A program made the position numbers and the translations under genes. A stretch of DNA of 64,000 bases from Streptomyces sp. NL15-2K (GTDB taxonomy: Bacteria > Actinomycetota > Actinomycetes > Streptomycetales > Streptomycetaceae). The notes under the pieces are model-generated. The model made no database searches, was not told the origin of the DNA, and saw only the letters and a program-made list of their open reading frames with translations. This document shows positions 39,058 to 47,683 of this stretch, in pieces (positions within the stretch are counted from its first letter, which is position 1; each line of letters begins with the position of its first letter). The stretch is taken from contig NZ_CP130630.1 of assembly GCF_030551255.1 (NCBI RefSeq), positions 10,973,001 to 11,037,000 on the forward strand, given 5' to 3'.

Positions 39058-39852
39058 ATGATGGGACCAGCACACTCACTGTCGGGCGCCGCGGCCTGGC
39101 TCGGCGTCGGGGCGGCCGCCGCCGCGGCCGGGCATCCGATGCCGTGGCCCGTTGTCCTGTGCGGCGCGCTGATCTGCGCCGGCGCCGCACTGGCCCCGGA
39201 TCTCGACCACAAGGCGGCCACCATTTCGCGGGCCTTCGGACCCCTCTCGCGTGGGCTGTGCGAGATCGTCGACAAGCTCTCCTACGCCGTCTACAAGGCC
39301 ACGAAGAAACAGGGCGACCCGCGGCGCTCGGGCGGGCACCGCACGCTCACGCACACCTGGCTGTGGGCTGTCCTGATCGGCGCGGGCGGCTCGGTGGCGG
39401 CGATCACCGGTGGCCGCTGGGCCGTGCTTGCGCTCCTGTTCGTGCACATGGTGCTGGCCATCGAGGGACTGCTGTGGCGGGCGACCCGTGGCTCCAGCGC
39501 CGACGTCCTGGTCTGGCTGCTGGCCGCGACCAGCTCGTGGATCCTTGCCGGTGTGCTGGACAAGCCGGGCAATGGCGCGGACTGGCTGTTCACGGCGCCG
39601 GGCCAGGAGTACCTGTGGCTGGGCCTGCCGATCCTGCTGGGTGCGCTGGTGCACGACATCGGGGACGCCCTGACGGTCTCCGGCTGCCCGATCCTGTGGC
39701 CGATCCCCGTGGGCCGAAAGCGCTGGTATCCGATCGGCCCGCCCAAGCCGATGCGGTTCCGGGCGGGCAGCTGGGTCGAGCTCAAGGTGCTGATGCCGGC
39801 GTTCATGTTGCTGGGGGGAGTGGGCTGCGCGGCGGCGCTCAACGTCATCTGA
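39058..39852 (+). CDS. YdjM-like membrane-bound metal-dependent hydrolase family protein
   Basis: The 264-residue protein is an integral membrane protein of the YdjM/DUF457 family with about six helices. Family motifs: MGPAHSLSGAAAWL at the start, APDLDHKAATISR, GGHRTLTHTWLW, and VHDIGDALTVSGCPILWP, which contain the conserved His and Asp residues proposed to bind a metal. Activity is unproven for the family. I chose ATG 39058; the adjacent ATG 39061 is equally good. The stop codon lies inside a 21-bp tandem repeat. Confidence 0.82.
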   Translation: MMGPAHSLSGAAAWLGVGAAAAAAGHPMPWPVVLCGALICAGAALAPDLDHKAATISRAFGPLSRGLCEIVDKLSYAVYKATKKQGDPRRSGGHRTLTHTWLWAVLIGAGGSVAAITGGRWAVLALLFVHMVLAIEGLLWRATRGSSADVLVWLLAATSSWILAGVLDKPGNGADWLFTAPGQEYLWLGLPILLGALVHDIGDALTVSGCPILWPIPVGRKRWYPIGPPKPMRFRAGSWVELKVLMPAFMLLGGVGCAAALNVI

Positions 39853-39890
39853 GGGATGTGCCGGTTCGCCTGAGGGATCTGCGGGTTCGT
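39849..39890. repeat. 21-bp tandem repeat at gene end
   Basis: ctgagggatgtgccggttcgc (39849-39869) is followed by a second copy with three or so substitutions (39870-39890) and a weaker third start (39891 onward). The first unit contains the stop codon of the upstream gene. It lies between convergent genes and encodes nothing obvious. Confidence 0.55.
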
Positions 39891-39953
39891 CCGGGGCATC
39901 TGGGCAGGCGGCTCATCGCAGCCGTCGCCTCGCCGTCCCGCCTCCGTGATCGC

Positions 39954-40223
39954 TCACGACCCGCCGGAACCCTGGCCCGCCCCGCCGCCGTAGCGCCGTT
40001 CGAACCGGGCGACGCGGCCCTCGGAGTCCACGGTCCGGGCCTTGCCGGTGTAGAAGGGGTGGCTCTCCGAGGAGATCTCCACGTCCACGACCGGGTAGCT
40101 CTCGCCGTCGTCCCACTCGATGGTCCGGTCGCTGGTCGCGGTGGACCGGGTGAGGAAGGCGTAACCGGCGGCGCGGTCGCGGAAGACGACCGGGTGGTAG
40201 TCGGGGTGCTTGTCCTGCTGCAT
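39954..40223 (-). CDS. rpmE2: Ribosomal protein L31 type B (zinc-independent)
   Basis: The 89-residue protein is the type B form of L31: it contains no cysteine and so lacks the zinc site of the type A form. Family sequence is clear ([29 protein letters not shown]). In Streptomyces the Cys-less L31 normally replaces the zinc form under zinc starvation, under Zur control. I see no obvious Zur-type palindrome in the 54 bases upstream, and the DUF5709 gene lies directly ahead in the same direction. GGAG precedes the ATG by six bases. Confidence 0.93.
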   Translation of the reverse strand: MQQDKHPDYHPVVFRDRAAGYAFLTRSTATSDRTIEWDDGESYPVVDVEISSESHPFYTGKARTVDSEGRVARFERRYGGGAGQGSGGS

Positions 40224-40277
40224 GGGTGCTCCATTTCCGGTGTCGGCGAGGCCACCGACGGCGCGAGGACGGTGGGG

Positions 40278-40751
40278 TCAGCTGGAGAGGGTGTCCTCGT
40301 CGACGATGTGCACCGCGGCCTCCTCGGCGGAGGCGGCGGCACCGTCGATGCCCACGTCCGTGGCGATCAGCGCGCTCTCCTCGTCCTCGTGCGCACCTTC
40401 GTCGGGTGCCACGAGACGGCCGGAGCGAACGGCGCCGACCTCGGTGTCCAGCGGTTCGCCGTCGGTGCCCGTGCAGTCGCCGATGCCGTCGCCGTCGTCG
40501 GGGGCGGCGAGGTCGGGCAGCTCCTCGGCGAGCCGCTGGTCCAGCGTCTCGCCCTCCAGGCGCTCGGCGGCCGTCACGCCGGTGTGCTCCACCGCCCAGG
40601 GACGTTCCGGAGGGGACCAGCCCCGGTCGAGGGGGTCGTCGACACCGTCGTACTCCAGGGTGTCCTCCGCGTCGAGCAGCCCCGTGTCTTCCCTCTGCTC
40701 GGATGTGTCGGGCTGGTAGACGTCGTCTCCCCATCCGTCGGCGTTGTTCAC
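40278..40751 (-). CDS. DUF5709 family acidic protein
   Basis: The 157-residue highly acidic protein resembles DUF5709: it starts with DDVYQPDTSEQREDTGLLD and contains RGWSPPERPW and ETLDQRLAEELPDL, with many Asp/Glu. The function is unknown. GTG 40751 has GGAGG five bases upstream; no ATG is available. It ends 54 bases before the L31 gene and may share its transcript. Confidence 0.78.
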   Translation of the reverse strand: MNNADGWGDDVYQPDTSEQREDTGLLDAEDTLEYDGVDDPLDRGWSPPERPWAVEHTGVTAAERLEGETLDQRLAEELPDLAAPDDGDGIGDCTGTDGEPLDTEVGAVRSGRLVAPDEGAHEDEESALIATDVGIDGAAASAEEAAVHIVDEDTLSS

Positions 40752-41399
40752 GGGTACCTCCAGGTGGTGGGGGCGGGCGCGTCCTCCCCGTGGTCGGCGG
40801 TCGGCCGCCGTCGTCCGGGCCACGCGCGACGCCTGACGACGAACCGACGCATGCTCCGCGGGTGCTCCTCGGGCCGGTGCCGCTATCCAGCCTTCCACCC
40901 CTATTCGCAACCGCGCAACGGCACGGACACGGGCCGAGGACCACACGTCCCCGACCTGGCCCCGCACGGCCGGGACCACGACGGTCCGCTCCAGCTGCCC
41001 GCGCGACGACGGCGCGACCTGCGTGCCGATTCCGGGGCCTGGCCGCCGTGCGGCGATGCCGTGACCTGCGTACCGATCCCGGCGCCCGGCCGTCCGTGCG
41101 GATGCGGAACGTCGCGCATGCCGTCGCCGGCGCCCGGCCGTCCGTGCGGCGATGCCGTGGTCCGCGTGCCGATCCCGGTACCAGGCCGTGCGTGCGGATG
41201 CCGATGGTCGTGCATGCCGTCGCCGGCGCCCGGCCGTCCGTGCGGCGATGCCGTGACCCGCGTGCCGACCCCGGCGAACGGCCGTGCGGCCGAACATCCC
41301 GCACGCCGACCCCGGCGCCCGGCCCTCCGAGGCGGAGCTCGCCGCTCAGCAGTCCAGCACAGCTCGCCCTCGGTGGACGCCCGTGGCGGAGCTCGCCGC
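40752..41399. other. Long non-coding stretch downstream of ABC exporter
   Basis: This 648-base region between two minus-strand units contains no supportable gene. Its left part is plain GC-rich sequence that should hold the promoter of the DUF5709-L31 unit. Its right half is a tandem repeat array of 48-base units (41020-41335), then a 20-base direct repeat shared with the end of the exporter gene. Confidence 0.6.
41020..41335. repeat. 48-bp tandem repeat array (minisatellite)
   Basis: Seven units are aligned on the core ggcgcccggccgtccgtgcgg or variants beginning at 41034, 41081, 41129, 41177, 41225, 41273 and 41314. Spacing is 47-48 bases (41 for the last). Units alternate between two types (one with cggcgatgccgtg after the core, one with cggatgc), so a 96-base higher-order period is visible. 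There are no unique spacers, so it is not CRISPR. Confidence 0.8.
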
Positions 41400-41404
41400 T
41401 CAGC
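41331..41404. repeat. 20-bp direct repeat spanning the exporter stop codon
   Basis: ggcggagctcgccgctcagc occurs at 41331-41350 and 41385-41404. The second copy includes the stop codon (41400-41402) of the ABC exporter gene. The first copy borders the 48-bp array, so the array may have grown by duplication from the gene end. Confidence 0.65.
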
Positions 41405-43181
41405 CGTGCCACGAGCGCCACAGGGCCGCGTACGCGCCGTCCGCCGCGACCAGCTCGTCGTGGCTGCCGAGCTCGCTGATCCGGCCGTTCTCGACGACGG
41501 CGATGACGTCCGCGTCGTGGGCGGTGTGCAGGCGGTGGGCGATCGCGACCACGGTGCGTCCGTCGAGGACGCGGGCCAGGGAGCGTTCCAGGTGGCGTGC
41601 CGCGCGTGGGTCGAGCAGGGAGGTCGCCTCGTCCAGGACCAGCGTGTGCGGATCGGCCAGCACCAGGCGGGCCAGCGCGATCTGCTGGGCCTGGGCCGGG
41701 GTGAGCGAGAGCCCGCCGGAGCCGACCTCCGTGTCCAGCCCGTCGTCGAGGGCACGCGCCCATCCGTCCGCGTCCACCGCGCCGAGAGCCGCCCACAGCT
41801 CGGCGTCGGTGGCGTCGGTGCGGGCCAGCAGGAGGTTGTCGCGCAGGGAGCCGACGAAGACGTGGTGCTCCTGGTTGACCAGGGCCACGTGCGAGCGGAC
41901 CCGTTCCGCCGGCATCCGGGAGAGTTCGGCGCCGCCCAGGGTGATCCGGCCGGCCCGGGGTCCGTAGATCCCGGCGAGCAGCCTGCCGAGCGTCGACTTG
42001 CCGGCTCCCGAGGGGCCGACCAGCGCCAGCCTGGTACCGGGCGCCACCTCGAGGGACACCTTGCGCAGCACGTCCACGCCCTCGCGGTAGCCGAAGTGCA
42101 CCTCATCCGCGTGCACGTCCCGTCCGTCGGGCGCGAGCGCGGCGTCCCCGGCGTCCGGTTCGATGTCCCGGACGCCGACCAGGCGGGCCAGCGACACCTG
42201 GGCCACTTGCAGCTCGTCGTACCAGCGCAGGATGAGCCCGACCGGATCGACGAGCATCTGCGCGATGAGCGCACCCGTCGTCAGCTGGCCGACCCCGATC
42301 CAGCCCTGCAGGACGAACACGCCGCCGACCATCAGCACGGACGCGAGGACCGTCACATGGGTGACGTTGAAGATGGGGAAGAGCACCGACCGCAGCCAGA
42401 GTGTGTAGCGTTCCCAGGCCGTCCATTCCTTGATCCGGCGCTCCGACAGCGCGATGCGGCGCTCGCCGAGCCGGTGGGCCTCGATGGTGCGTCCGGCGTC
42501 CACGGTCTCCGCGAGCGCGGCGGCTACGGCGGCGTACCCGGCGGCCTCCGATCGGTAGGCCGATGGCGCCCGCTTGAAGTACCAGCGGCAGCCGACGACC
42601 AGCAGCGGCACGGCCAGCAGCACGGCGGCCGCGAGGGGCGGCGCCGTGATCACGAGACCGCCCAGCAGGAGGGCCGCCCACACCACGCCGATCGCCAGCT
42701 GGGGCACGGCTTCGCGCATCGCGTTGGCGAGCCGGTCGATGTCGGTCGTGATCCGGGACAGCAGGTCGCCCGTCCCGGCCCGCTCCAGGACGCCCGGCGG
42801 CAGTCCGACCGACCGGACGAGGAAGTCCTCGCGCAGGTCGGCCAGCATCCGCTCGCCGAGCACCGCGCCGCGCAGCCGCACCTGCCGCACGAACCCGGCC
42901 TGCACGATCAGGGCGAGGACGAACAGCCCGGTCGTCAGCCCCAGATGGAGCTCACGCGCCCCGTCCGACACGCGCTCCACGAGTCCGCCCAGCAGCCACG
43001 GGCCCACCATCGAGGCCACCACGGCGACCGTGTTGACGGTGACGAGGAGCAGGAGGGCACGGCGGTGCCGACGGAACAGTTCGGTCACGTAGGCGCGGAC
43101 GGTCGTGGCGGCGCCGACGGGCAGGGTGTTCGCCGTCGTCGGGGCCGCCGGGTCGTACGCCGGTGGCGCTACGCCGATCAT
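41400..43181 (-). CDS. ABC exporter half-transporter with degenerate signature motif
   Basis: The 593-residue protein has six membrane helices (residues about 35-310) and an ATP-binding domain. Its Walker A (VGPSGAGKSTLG), Q-loop (NQEHHVF), Walker B (TLVLDEATSLLD) and H-loop (AIAHRLHT) are canonical. The signature reads LTPAQAQQIALAR instead of LSGGQ. The partner gene at 43178-44974 shows the opposite pattern, so the pair should form a heterodimer with one active ATP site. Its ATG overlaps the partner's stop (ATGA). The exported substrate is unknown. Confidence 0.9.
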   Translation of the reverse strand: MIGVAPPAYDPAAPTTANTLPVGAATTVRAYVTELFRRHRRALLLLVTVNTVAVVASMVGPWLLGGLVERVSDGARELHLGLTTGLFVLALIVQAGFVRQVRLRGAVLGERMLADLREDFLVRSVGLPPGVLERAGTGDLLSRITTDIDRLANAMREAVPQLAIGVVWAALLLGGLVITAPPLAAAVLLAVPLLVVGCRWYFKRAPSAYRSEAAGYAAVAAALAETVDAGRTIEAHRLGERRIALSERRIKEWTAWERYTLWLRSVLFPIFNVTHVTVLASVLMVGGVFVLQGWIGVGQLTTGALIAQMLVDPVGLILRWYDELQVAQVSLARLVGVRDIEPDAGDAALAPDGRDVHADEVHFGYREGVDVLRKVSLEVAPGTRLALVGPSGAGKSTLGRLLAGIYGPRAGRITLGGAELSRMPAERVRSHVALVNQEHHVFVGSLRDNLLLARTDATDAELWAALGAVDADGWARALDDGLDTEVGSGGLSLTPAQAQQIALARLVLADPHTLVLDEATSLLDPRAARHLERSLARVLDGRTVVAIAHRLHTAHDADVIAVVENGRISELGSHDELVAADGAYAALWRSWHG

Positions 43182-44974
43182 GCTGTCTCCTCGATTTCTT
43201 CCAGTTCGTCCAGCTTTTCCAGCACGCCGCTCACGACGGCCTCCTCGTCGGTCTCGCGCGTCACGACCGCCCGGTACCGGGGCTCGTCGTGCACCAGTTC
43301 GCGGTGCACGCCGACCGCCGCGACCTCGCCCTCATGGACGAGGACGACCCGGTCCGCGCGGTCCAGCAGCAGCGGCGAGGAGGTGAACACCACGGTGGTG
43401 CGGCCCGCCCGCAGATCCCGCACTCCCTCGGCGATCCGCGCCTCCGTGTGGGAGTCGACGGCCGAGGTCGGCTCGTCCAGGACGAGCACCTCCGGGTCGG
43501 TGATCAGCGACCGGGCCAGCGCGAGCCGCTGGCGCTGGCCGCCGGAGAGGGAGCGGCCGCGTTCGGTGATGTGGGCGTCCAGCGGATCCTCGGCGTCCAG
43601 CGCCCCCTGGACGAGTGCCGCCAGCACGTCCCCGCACTGCGCGGCCTCCAGCGCCTCCTCCGCCCGGACGTCACCAGAGGCGGGCACGTCGAGCAGCTCG
43701 CGCAGCGAGCCGGACAGCAGCACCGGGTCCTTGTCCTGGACGAGGACGGCTGTCCGTGCGGTGTCGAGCGGCAGTTCGTCCAGCGGCACGCCGCCCAGCA
43801 GCGCCGATGTGCCCGCTTCCGAGGCGTGTCCGCCCAGCCGTTCCGCCAGCCGGCCGGCGGCGTCCGGGTCGCCGCACACCACCGCGGTGAGCCGGCCGGT
43901 GGGTGCCAGCAGTCCGGTGGCCGGGTCGTACAGGTCACCGGAGGGCAGGTCGGCGGCGCGCGATCCGCCGGTGTCCGTGGCGCGCTCCAGCGACAGCACG
44001 CGGGCGGCCCGTTGGGCCGAGGGCCGCGAGAAGGAGTAGGCCATCGCGATCTCTTCGAAATGGCGCAAGGGATAGGTGAGGACCATGACCGAGCTGTAGA
44101 CGGTGACCAGTTCGCCGACGCCGATCCGGCCCTGGCGGGCCAGATGGACGCCGTTCCAGACGACCGCGATCAGCAGCAGCCCCGGCAGCAGCACCTGGAT
44201 GGCGGAGATCAGGGACCACATCCGGGCGCTGCGCACGGCCGCGTGACGGACTTCCTGCGAGGCGCGGCGGTAGCGGTCGAGGAAGAGTTCCTCGCCGCCG
44301 ATGCCGCGCAGGACGCGCAGGCCCGCGACGGTGTCGGAGGCCAGTTCGGTGGCGCGTCCGGCCTTCTCCCGCTGGAAGTCGGCCCGCCGGGTCGCACGGG
44401 GCAGGAGCGGCAGCACGGCGAGTGCGAGGACCGGCAGGCCGATGGCCACCACCGCGCCCAGCGCCGGCTGGTAGACCACGAGGCCGACGCAGACCAGCAC
44501 GATGGTGACCGCCGCCGCGGTGAACCGCGACCAGGCCTCCACGAACCAGCCGATCTTCTCGACGTCGCCCGTGGAGACGGCCACCACCTCGCCGGCCGCG
44601 ACGCGCCGGGTCAGCGCCGAGCCCAGCTGGGCGGCCTTGCGTGCCAGGAGCTGCTGGACGCGGGCGGCGGCGCCGATCCAGTTGGTGACCGCGGAGCGGT
44701 GCAGGAAGGTCTCGCCGAGCGCGTTGCCGACGCAGGCCAGGGCCAGCAGCCCGCCCGCGAGGGCGAGCCGGGCACCGGAGCGGTCGACGACGGCCTGGAT
44801 GGCGAGACCGACGCAGAACGGCAGCGCGGCGACGGACATGAAGTGCAGCAGCCCCCACGCCAGCGATTTGAGCTGCCCGCCCAGCTGGTTCTTGAAGAGC
44901 CACCACAGAAATCGGGGACCCGAGCGTGCGTCCGGCACACCTGGGTCGGGATACGGAAGGTCTTGAATCTGCAT
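43178..44974 (-). CDS. ABC exporter half-transporter with degenerate Walker A and H-loop
   Basis: The 598-residue protein has six membrane helices and a C-terminal ATP-binding domain. Here Walker A is degenerate (CGDPDAAGRLAE, lacking GKS/T) and the H-loop His is replaced (VVFTSSPLLLDRAD). The signature LSGGQRQRLALAR and Walker B VLVLDEPTSAVDS are intact. Its LSGGQ would complete the functional ATP site of the partner's Walker A. The ATG at 44974 begins MQIQDLPYPDPGV; upstream open frame looks non-coding. It is the first gene of the pair and is divergent from the lipoprotein gene at 45123. Confidence 0.9.
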   Translation of the reverse strand: MQIQDLPYPDPGVPDARSGPRFLWWLFKNQLGGQLKSLAWGLLHFMSVAALPFCVGLAIQAVVDRSGARLALAGGLLALACVGNALGETFLHRSAVTNWIGAAARVQQLLARKAAQLGSALTRRVAAGEVVAVSTGDVEKIGWFVEAWSRFTAAAVTIVLVCVGLVVYQPALGAVVAIGLPVLALAVLPLLPRATRRADFQREKAGRATELASDTVAGLRVLRGIGGEELFLDRYRRASQEVRHAAVRSARMWSLISAIQVLLPGLLLIAVVWNGVHLARQGRIGVGELVTVYSSVMVLTYPLRHFEEIAMAYSFSRPSAQRAARVLSLERATDTGGSRAADLPSGDLYDPATGLLAPTGRLTAVVCGDPDAAGRLAERLGGHASEAGTSALLGGVPLDELPLDTARTAVLVQDKDPVLLSGSLRELLDVPASGDVRAEEALEAAQCGDVLAALVQGALDAEDPLDAHITERGRSLSGGQRQRLALARSLITDPEVLVLDEPTSAVDSHTEARIAEGVRDLRAGRTTVVFTSSPLLLDRADRVVLVHEGEVAAVGVHRELVHDEPRYRAVVTRETDEEAVVSGVLEKLDELEEIEETA

Positions 44975-45122
44975 GACGTCCCAGTGGCTCGTGTCAAGGG
45001 GTGGAAGGGACCGCGAACGGCGGCAACAAACCGTGAAAGGTTCGCGTCGGTGCGTGGTCGGAAGCAAGCGGTTTTCCGCCCCGCCGCACAGAACCGGCTG
45101 CACTCGGTGGGACCATGGAGCG

Positions 45123-45869
45123 ATGCGGAGTGATGGTGCGTGGCGTGCGGTGGTCGTGCCCGCGGCCCTGGGCCTGACCGCCCTGGCCGGCTGCGGCGGT
45201 TCGGGTCCGGCGCATCCGGGTGGCACGGAGACGAGAGCCGCGGGCAAGCCCGCCCACACCCGCCCGGCCACCGCCGACCCGACGCGCATCCCGGATGTCG
45301 GCGACCGGCTGCGCCGGCGGATCCCCGCCGACTCCCGCCAGGTCGTGGCGGTCTACGGCGACGGCAAGAACTCCGCCCGGTCCACGGTCGTGCTCTACAC
45401 CAAACGCGGCTCCACCTGGGACCGCACCCGCAGTTGGCCGGCACACAACGGCAAGAAGGGCTGGACCACCGACCACCACGAGGACGACGACCGCAGCCCC
45501 GTCGGCGTGTTCACGCTCAGCGACGCGGGGGGTGTGCTCCCGGACCCGGGGACCGAGCTCCCGTACACGCGGTCCGCCGCCTTCGCGGCCCCGCGCTGGT
45601 GGGCCAAGTCGTACTGGCACGACTTCGACTACGTCATCGCCATCGACTACAACCGCGTCAAGGGCACCCCGCCGAACGACCCGGTCCGCCCCGAGGGCGC
45701 ATCCAAGGGCGGCGGGATCTGGCTGCACCTGGACCACGGCAGCGGTACGTCGGCCTGCGTCAGTCTGTCCAAGCCGGCCATGCGGTACCTGTTGCGCACG
45801 CTCGATCCGGATCGGCATCCCGTGGTGGTGATGGGGGACAGGGCGGACCTGAAGGCCTCACGCCCATAG
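45123..45869 (+). CDS. L,D-transpeptidase-like lipoprotein
   Basis: The 248-residue protein has a lipoprotein signal peptide (ALGLTALAGCGG, lipobox LAGC). Its C-terminal domain (about 65-245) resembles the YkuD/ErfK L,D-transpeptidase fold: SPVGVFTLSDAGG, then GGIWLHLDHGSGTSACVSLSK with the catalytic-type His and Cys. It would modify peptidoglycan cross-links or act on another substrate outside the cell. The active-site motif differs from the classical HGC order, so activity should be treated as probable. Monocistronic. Confidence 0.78.
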   Translation: MRSDGAWRAVVVPAALGLTALAGCGGSGPAHPGGTETRAAGKPAHTRPATADPTRIPDVGDRLRRRIPADSRQVVAVYGDGKNSARSTVVLYTKRGSTWDRTRSWPAHNGKKGWTTDHHEDDDRSPVGVFTLSDAGGVLPDPGTELPYTRSAAFAAPRWWAKSYWHDFDYVIAIDYNRVKGTPPNDPVRPEGASKGGGIWLHLDHGSGTSACVSLSKPAMRYLLRTLDPDRHPVVVMGDRADLKASRP

Positions 45870-45917
45870 GGGAGGCCTCATTGCGGGAGACCCCCAACTC
45901 GCCGTAGAACACCGGCC

Positions 45918-47513
45918 ATGAAGAGACGGATCCTCATGTCCATGCTCGCCGGAGCGACCCTCGTGGCGAGCACCCTCCTCGGGGCGAGCCCCGCTCGATC
46001 CGCAGACACCCCGGTCCCGGCCGAGTTCGGCACCGACTGGCACGACCCCCTCACGGCAGCCCCGCCGGTCACCAAGCCCGCCGGAAAGGCCTGCCGAGTC
46101 ACGCTCGCCGAGGCGCAGTTCCGTGACTTCACCCCGTACAAGGGCACGTACACACCGCCCGAGGGCTGCGGCGACCGCTGGAGCAAGGTCGTGCTGCGCC
46201 TGGACGGCAAGGTCAAGGGACGCCAGTTCGACCGGCTCGGACATCTGCACGTCGGCGGGGTGGAGATCTTCCGTACGTCGACGCCCCAGCCCTCGCCCGA
46301 CGGCATCGAATGGTCCGTGGAGAAGGACGTCACGCGCTACAGCGACACCTTCCGCGGCCGCCAGGACGTCGAGATGCTCATCGGGAACGTCGTCGACGAC
46401 ACGTACACGGGGATCATCGACGTCAAGGTGACCCTGACGTTCTACCCGGGCAAGCCGGCCGCCCCCGACCAGGTCCTGACCCTCGACGACGGGTCCACCC
46501 TCACCACCCCGCGCAACAGCGAACGCATCGTCGCCGAGGTGTACGCCACCGGCTCCGGCGGCGGCTGCGAGGAGTACTGGTACCTGACGGTGCCCGACGC
46601 GGCCCCGTACTCCTGCCAGGCCGACGACGGCCCCTACCGTGAGGTCCAGATCAAGGTCGACGGACAACTCGCGGGCATCGCCGCGCCGTTCCCGACCGTG
46701 TGGACCGGAGGCTGGTCCAATCCCTTCCTCTGGTACGTCGTTCCGGGACCGCGCGCCTTCGACATCAAGCCGATCGAATACGACCTGACACCCTTCGCCG
46801 GAATCCTCAACGACGGCCGCCCGCACCGCGTCGAGGTCTCCGTCGTCGGCGTGCCCGAGGGGCAGAGCGGTTGGAGCGCGCCGGTCAACGTCCTCGTCTG
46901 GCAGGACGCGAAGAGCACGCACGTCGGCGGGAAGCTCACCGTGCACAAGAGCGGGGACCTCGCCAACTCCTCGACGTACACACCCGGTTCCGAGCACCGC
47001 GTGGACACGGAGGGTCATCACCGGCTGACCGTCGCGGGATACGTCGACACCTCGCACGGCCGGGTGACGACCACCGTGAGCCGATCGCTGGCGAACACCT
47101 CCACGCACCGCTGGACCGACGGCGAGAATATGGACGCGCTCGACGCCACCTGGGCGGACGACGAGTCGGTCACTGTCGACGGGCGCGGCCCGGCCCGTAC
47201 GACGCGCACGCAGCGGACGTACACGATGGACGGCACGACCACGCTCGGCGCGGGCGACCGGCTGCGGACCGTGCTGACCCTCGGTGACCGTGCCGCGGTC
47301 GTCGAGTCGCGCGGCGGCCGGCGTACCGCTTGGTCGCGGCTCGACGACACCTACAGCGGCGACGCGACGTACACCGTGAACGTGCCCCGCGACCAGCGGC
47401 ACGCGGTCGGCACGACGAGCGAGCGCTACCGGATCCACGGCTCGTCCGGGTGTTACGACCGCTCGTTGACGACCGTCCAGGGGGTGCTCACCGAGGATCG
47501 CGGCGGCTGCTGA
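45918..47513 (+). CDS. Secreted peptide-N-glycosidase A family protein
   Basis: The 531-residue protein has a Sec signal peptide (MKRRILMSMLAGATLVASTL to ARSA) and resembles plant/fungal PNGase A (peptide N4-(N-acetyl-beta-glucosaminyl)asparagine amidase A), which removes N-glycans from glycopeptides. Family stretches: CGDRWSKVVLRLDGKVKGRQ, FDRLGHLHVGGVEIFRTSTP, GIEWSVEKDVTRYSDTF, PFPTVWTGGWSNPFLWYVV. Several Cys could form disulfides in the exported protein. It likely helps use glycoproteins from plants or fungi in soil. Confidence 0.82.
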   Translation: MKRRILMSMLAGATLVASTLLGASPARSADTPVPAEFGTDWHDPLTAAPPVTKPAGKACRVTLAEAQFRDFTPYKGTYTPPEGCGDRWSKVVLRLDGKVKGRQFDRLGHLHVGGVEIFRTSTPQPSPDGIEWSVEKDVTRYSDTFRGRQDVEMLIGNVVDDTYTGIIDVKVTLTFYPGKPAAPDQVLTLDDGSTLTTPRNSERIVAEVYATGSGGGCEEYWYLTVPDAAPYSCQADDGPYREVQIKVDGQLAGIAAPFPTVWTGGWSNPFLWYVVPGPRAFDIKPIEYDLTPFAGILNDGRPHRVEVSVVGVPEGQSGWSAPVNVLVWQDAKSTHVGGKLTVHKSGDLANSSTYTPGSEHRVDTEGHHRLTVAGYVDTSHGRVTTTVSRSLANTSTHRWTDGENMDALDATWADDESVTVDGRGPARTTRTQRTYTMDGTTTLGAGDRLRTVLTLGDRAAVVESRGGRRTAWSRLDDTYSGDATYTVNVPRDQRHAVGTTSERYRIHGSSGCYDRSLTTVQGVLTEDRGGC

Positions 47514-47683
47514 GGCGAGTTGTGTGCGATGCGTCACAGGTGGCGTGATTTACCTGGCTGAAACGCGGCGGTCTTGTGTGGGATCAACGGTGCCCCCAAA
47601 GTGATCGGCACGGAATCCGCTTTCCGTATCGCAGAAGTCCCGTCCCCGGCTTCTGCCGCCATCCGTCCCCACAAGGAGTGCCT

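Noticed and set aside
41020..41335. Repeat array considered as CRISPR
   Set aside because: Units are contiguous 48-mers with no unique spacers, and no cas genes are in the window.
36063..44039. Very long open frame on the plus strand (over 2600 codons)
   Set aside because: It is antisense to tesB, the RNA helicase, L31, DUF5709 and the ABC exporter genes. High GC leaves such frames open by chance, and the translation is Arg/Pro-rich without domains.
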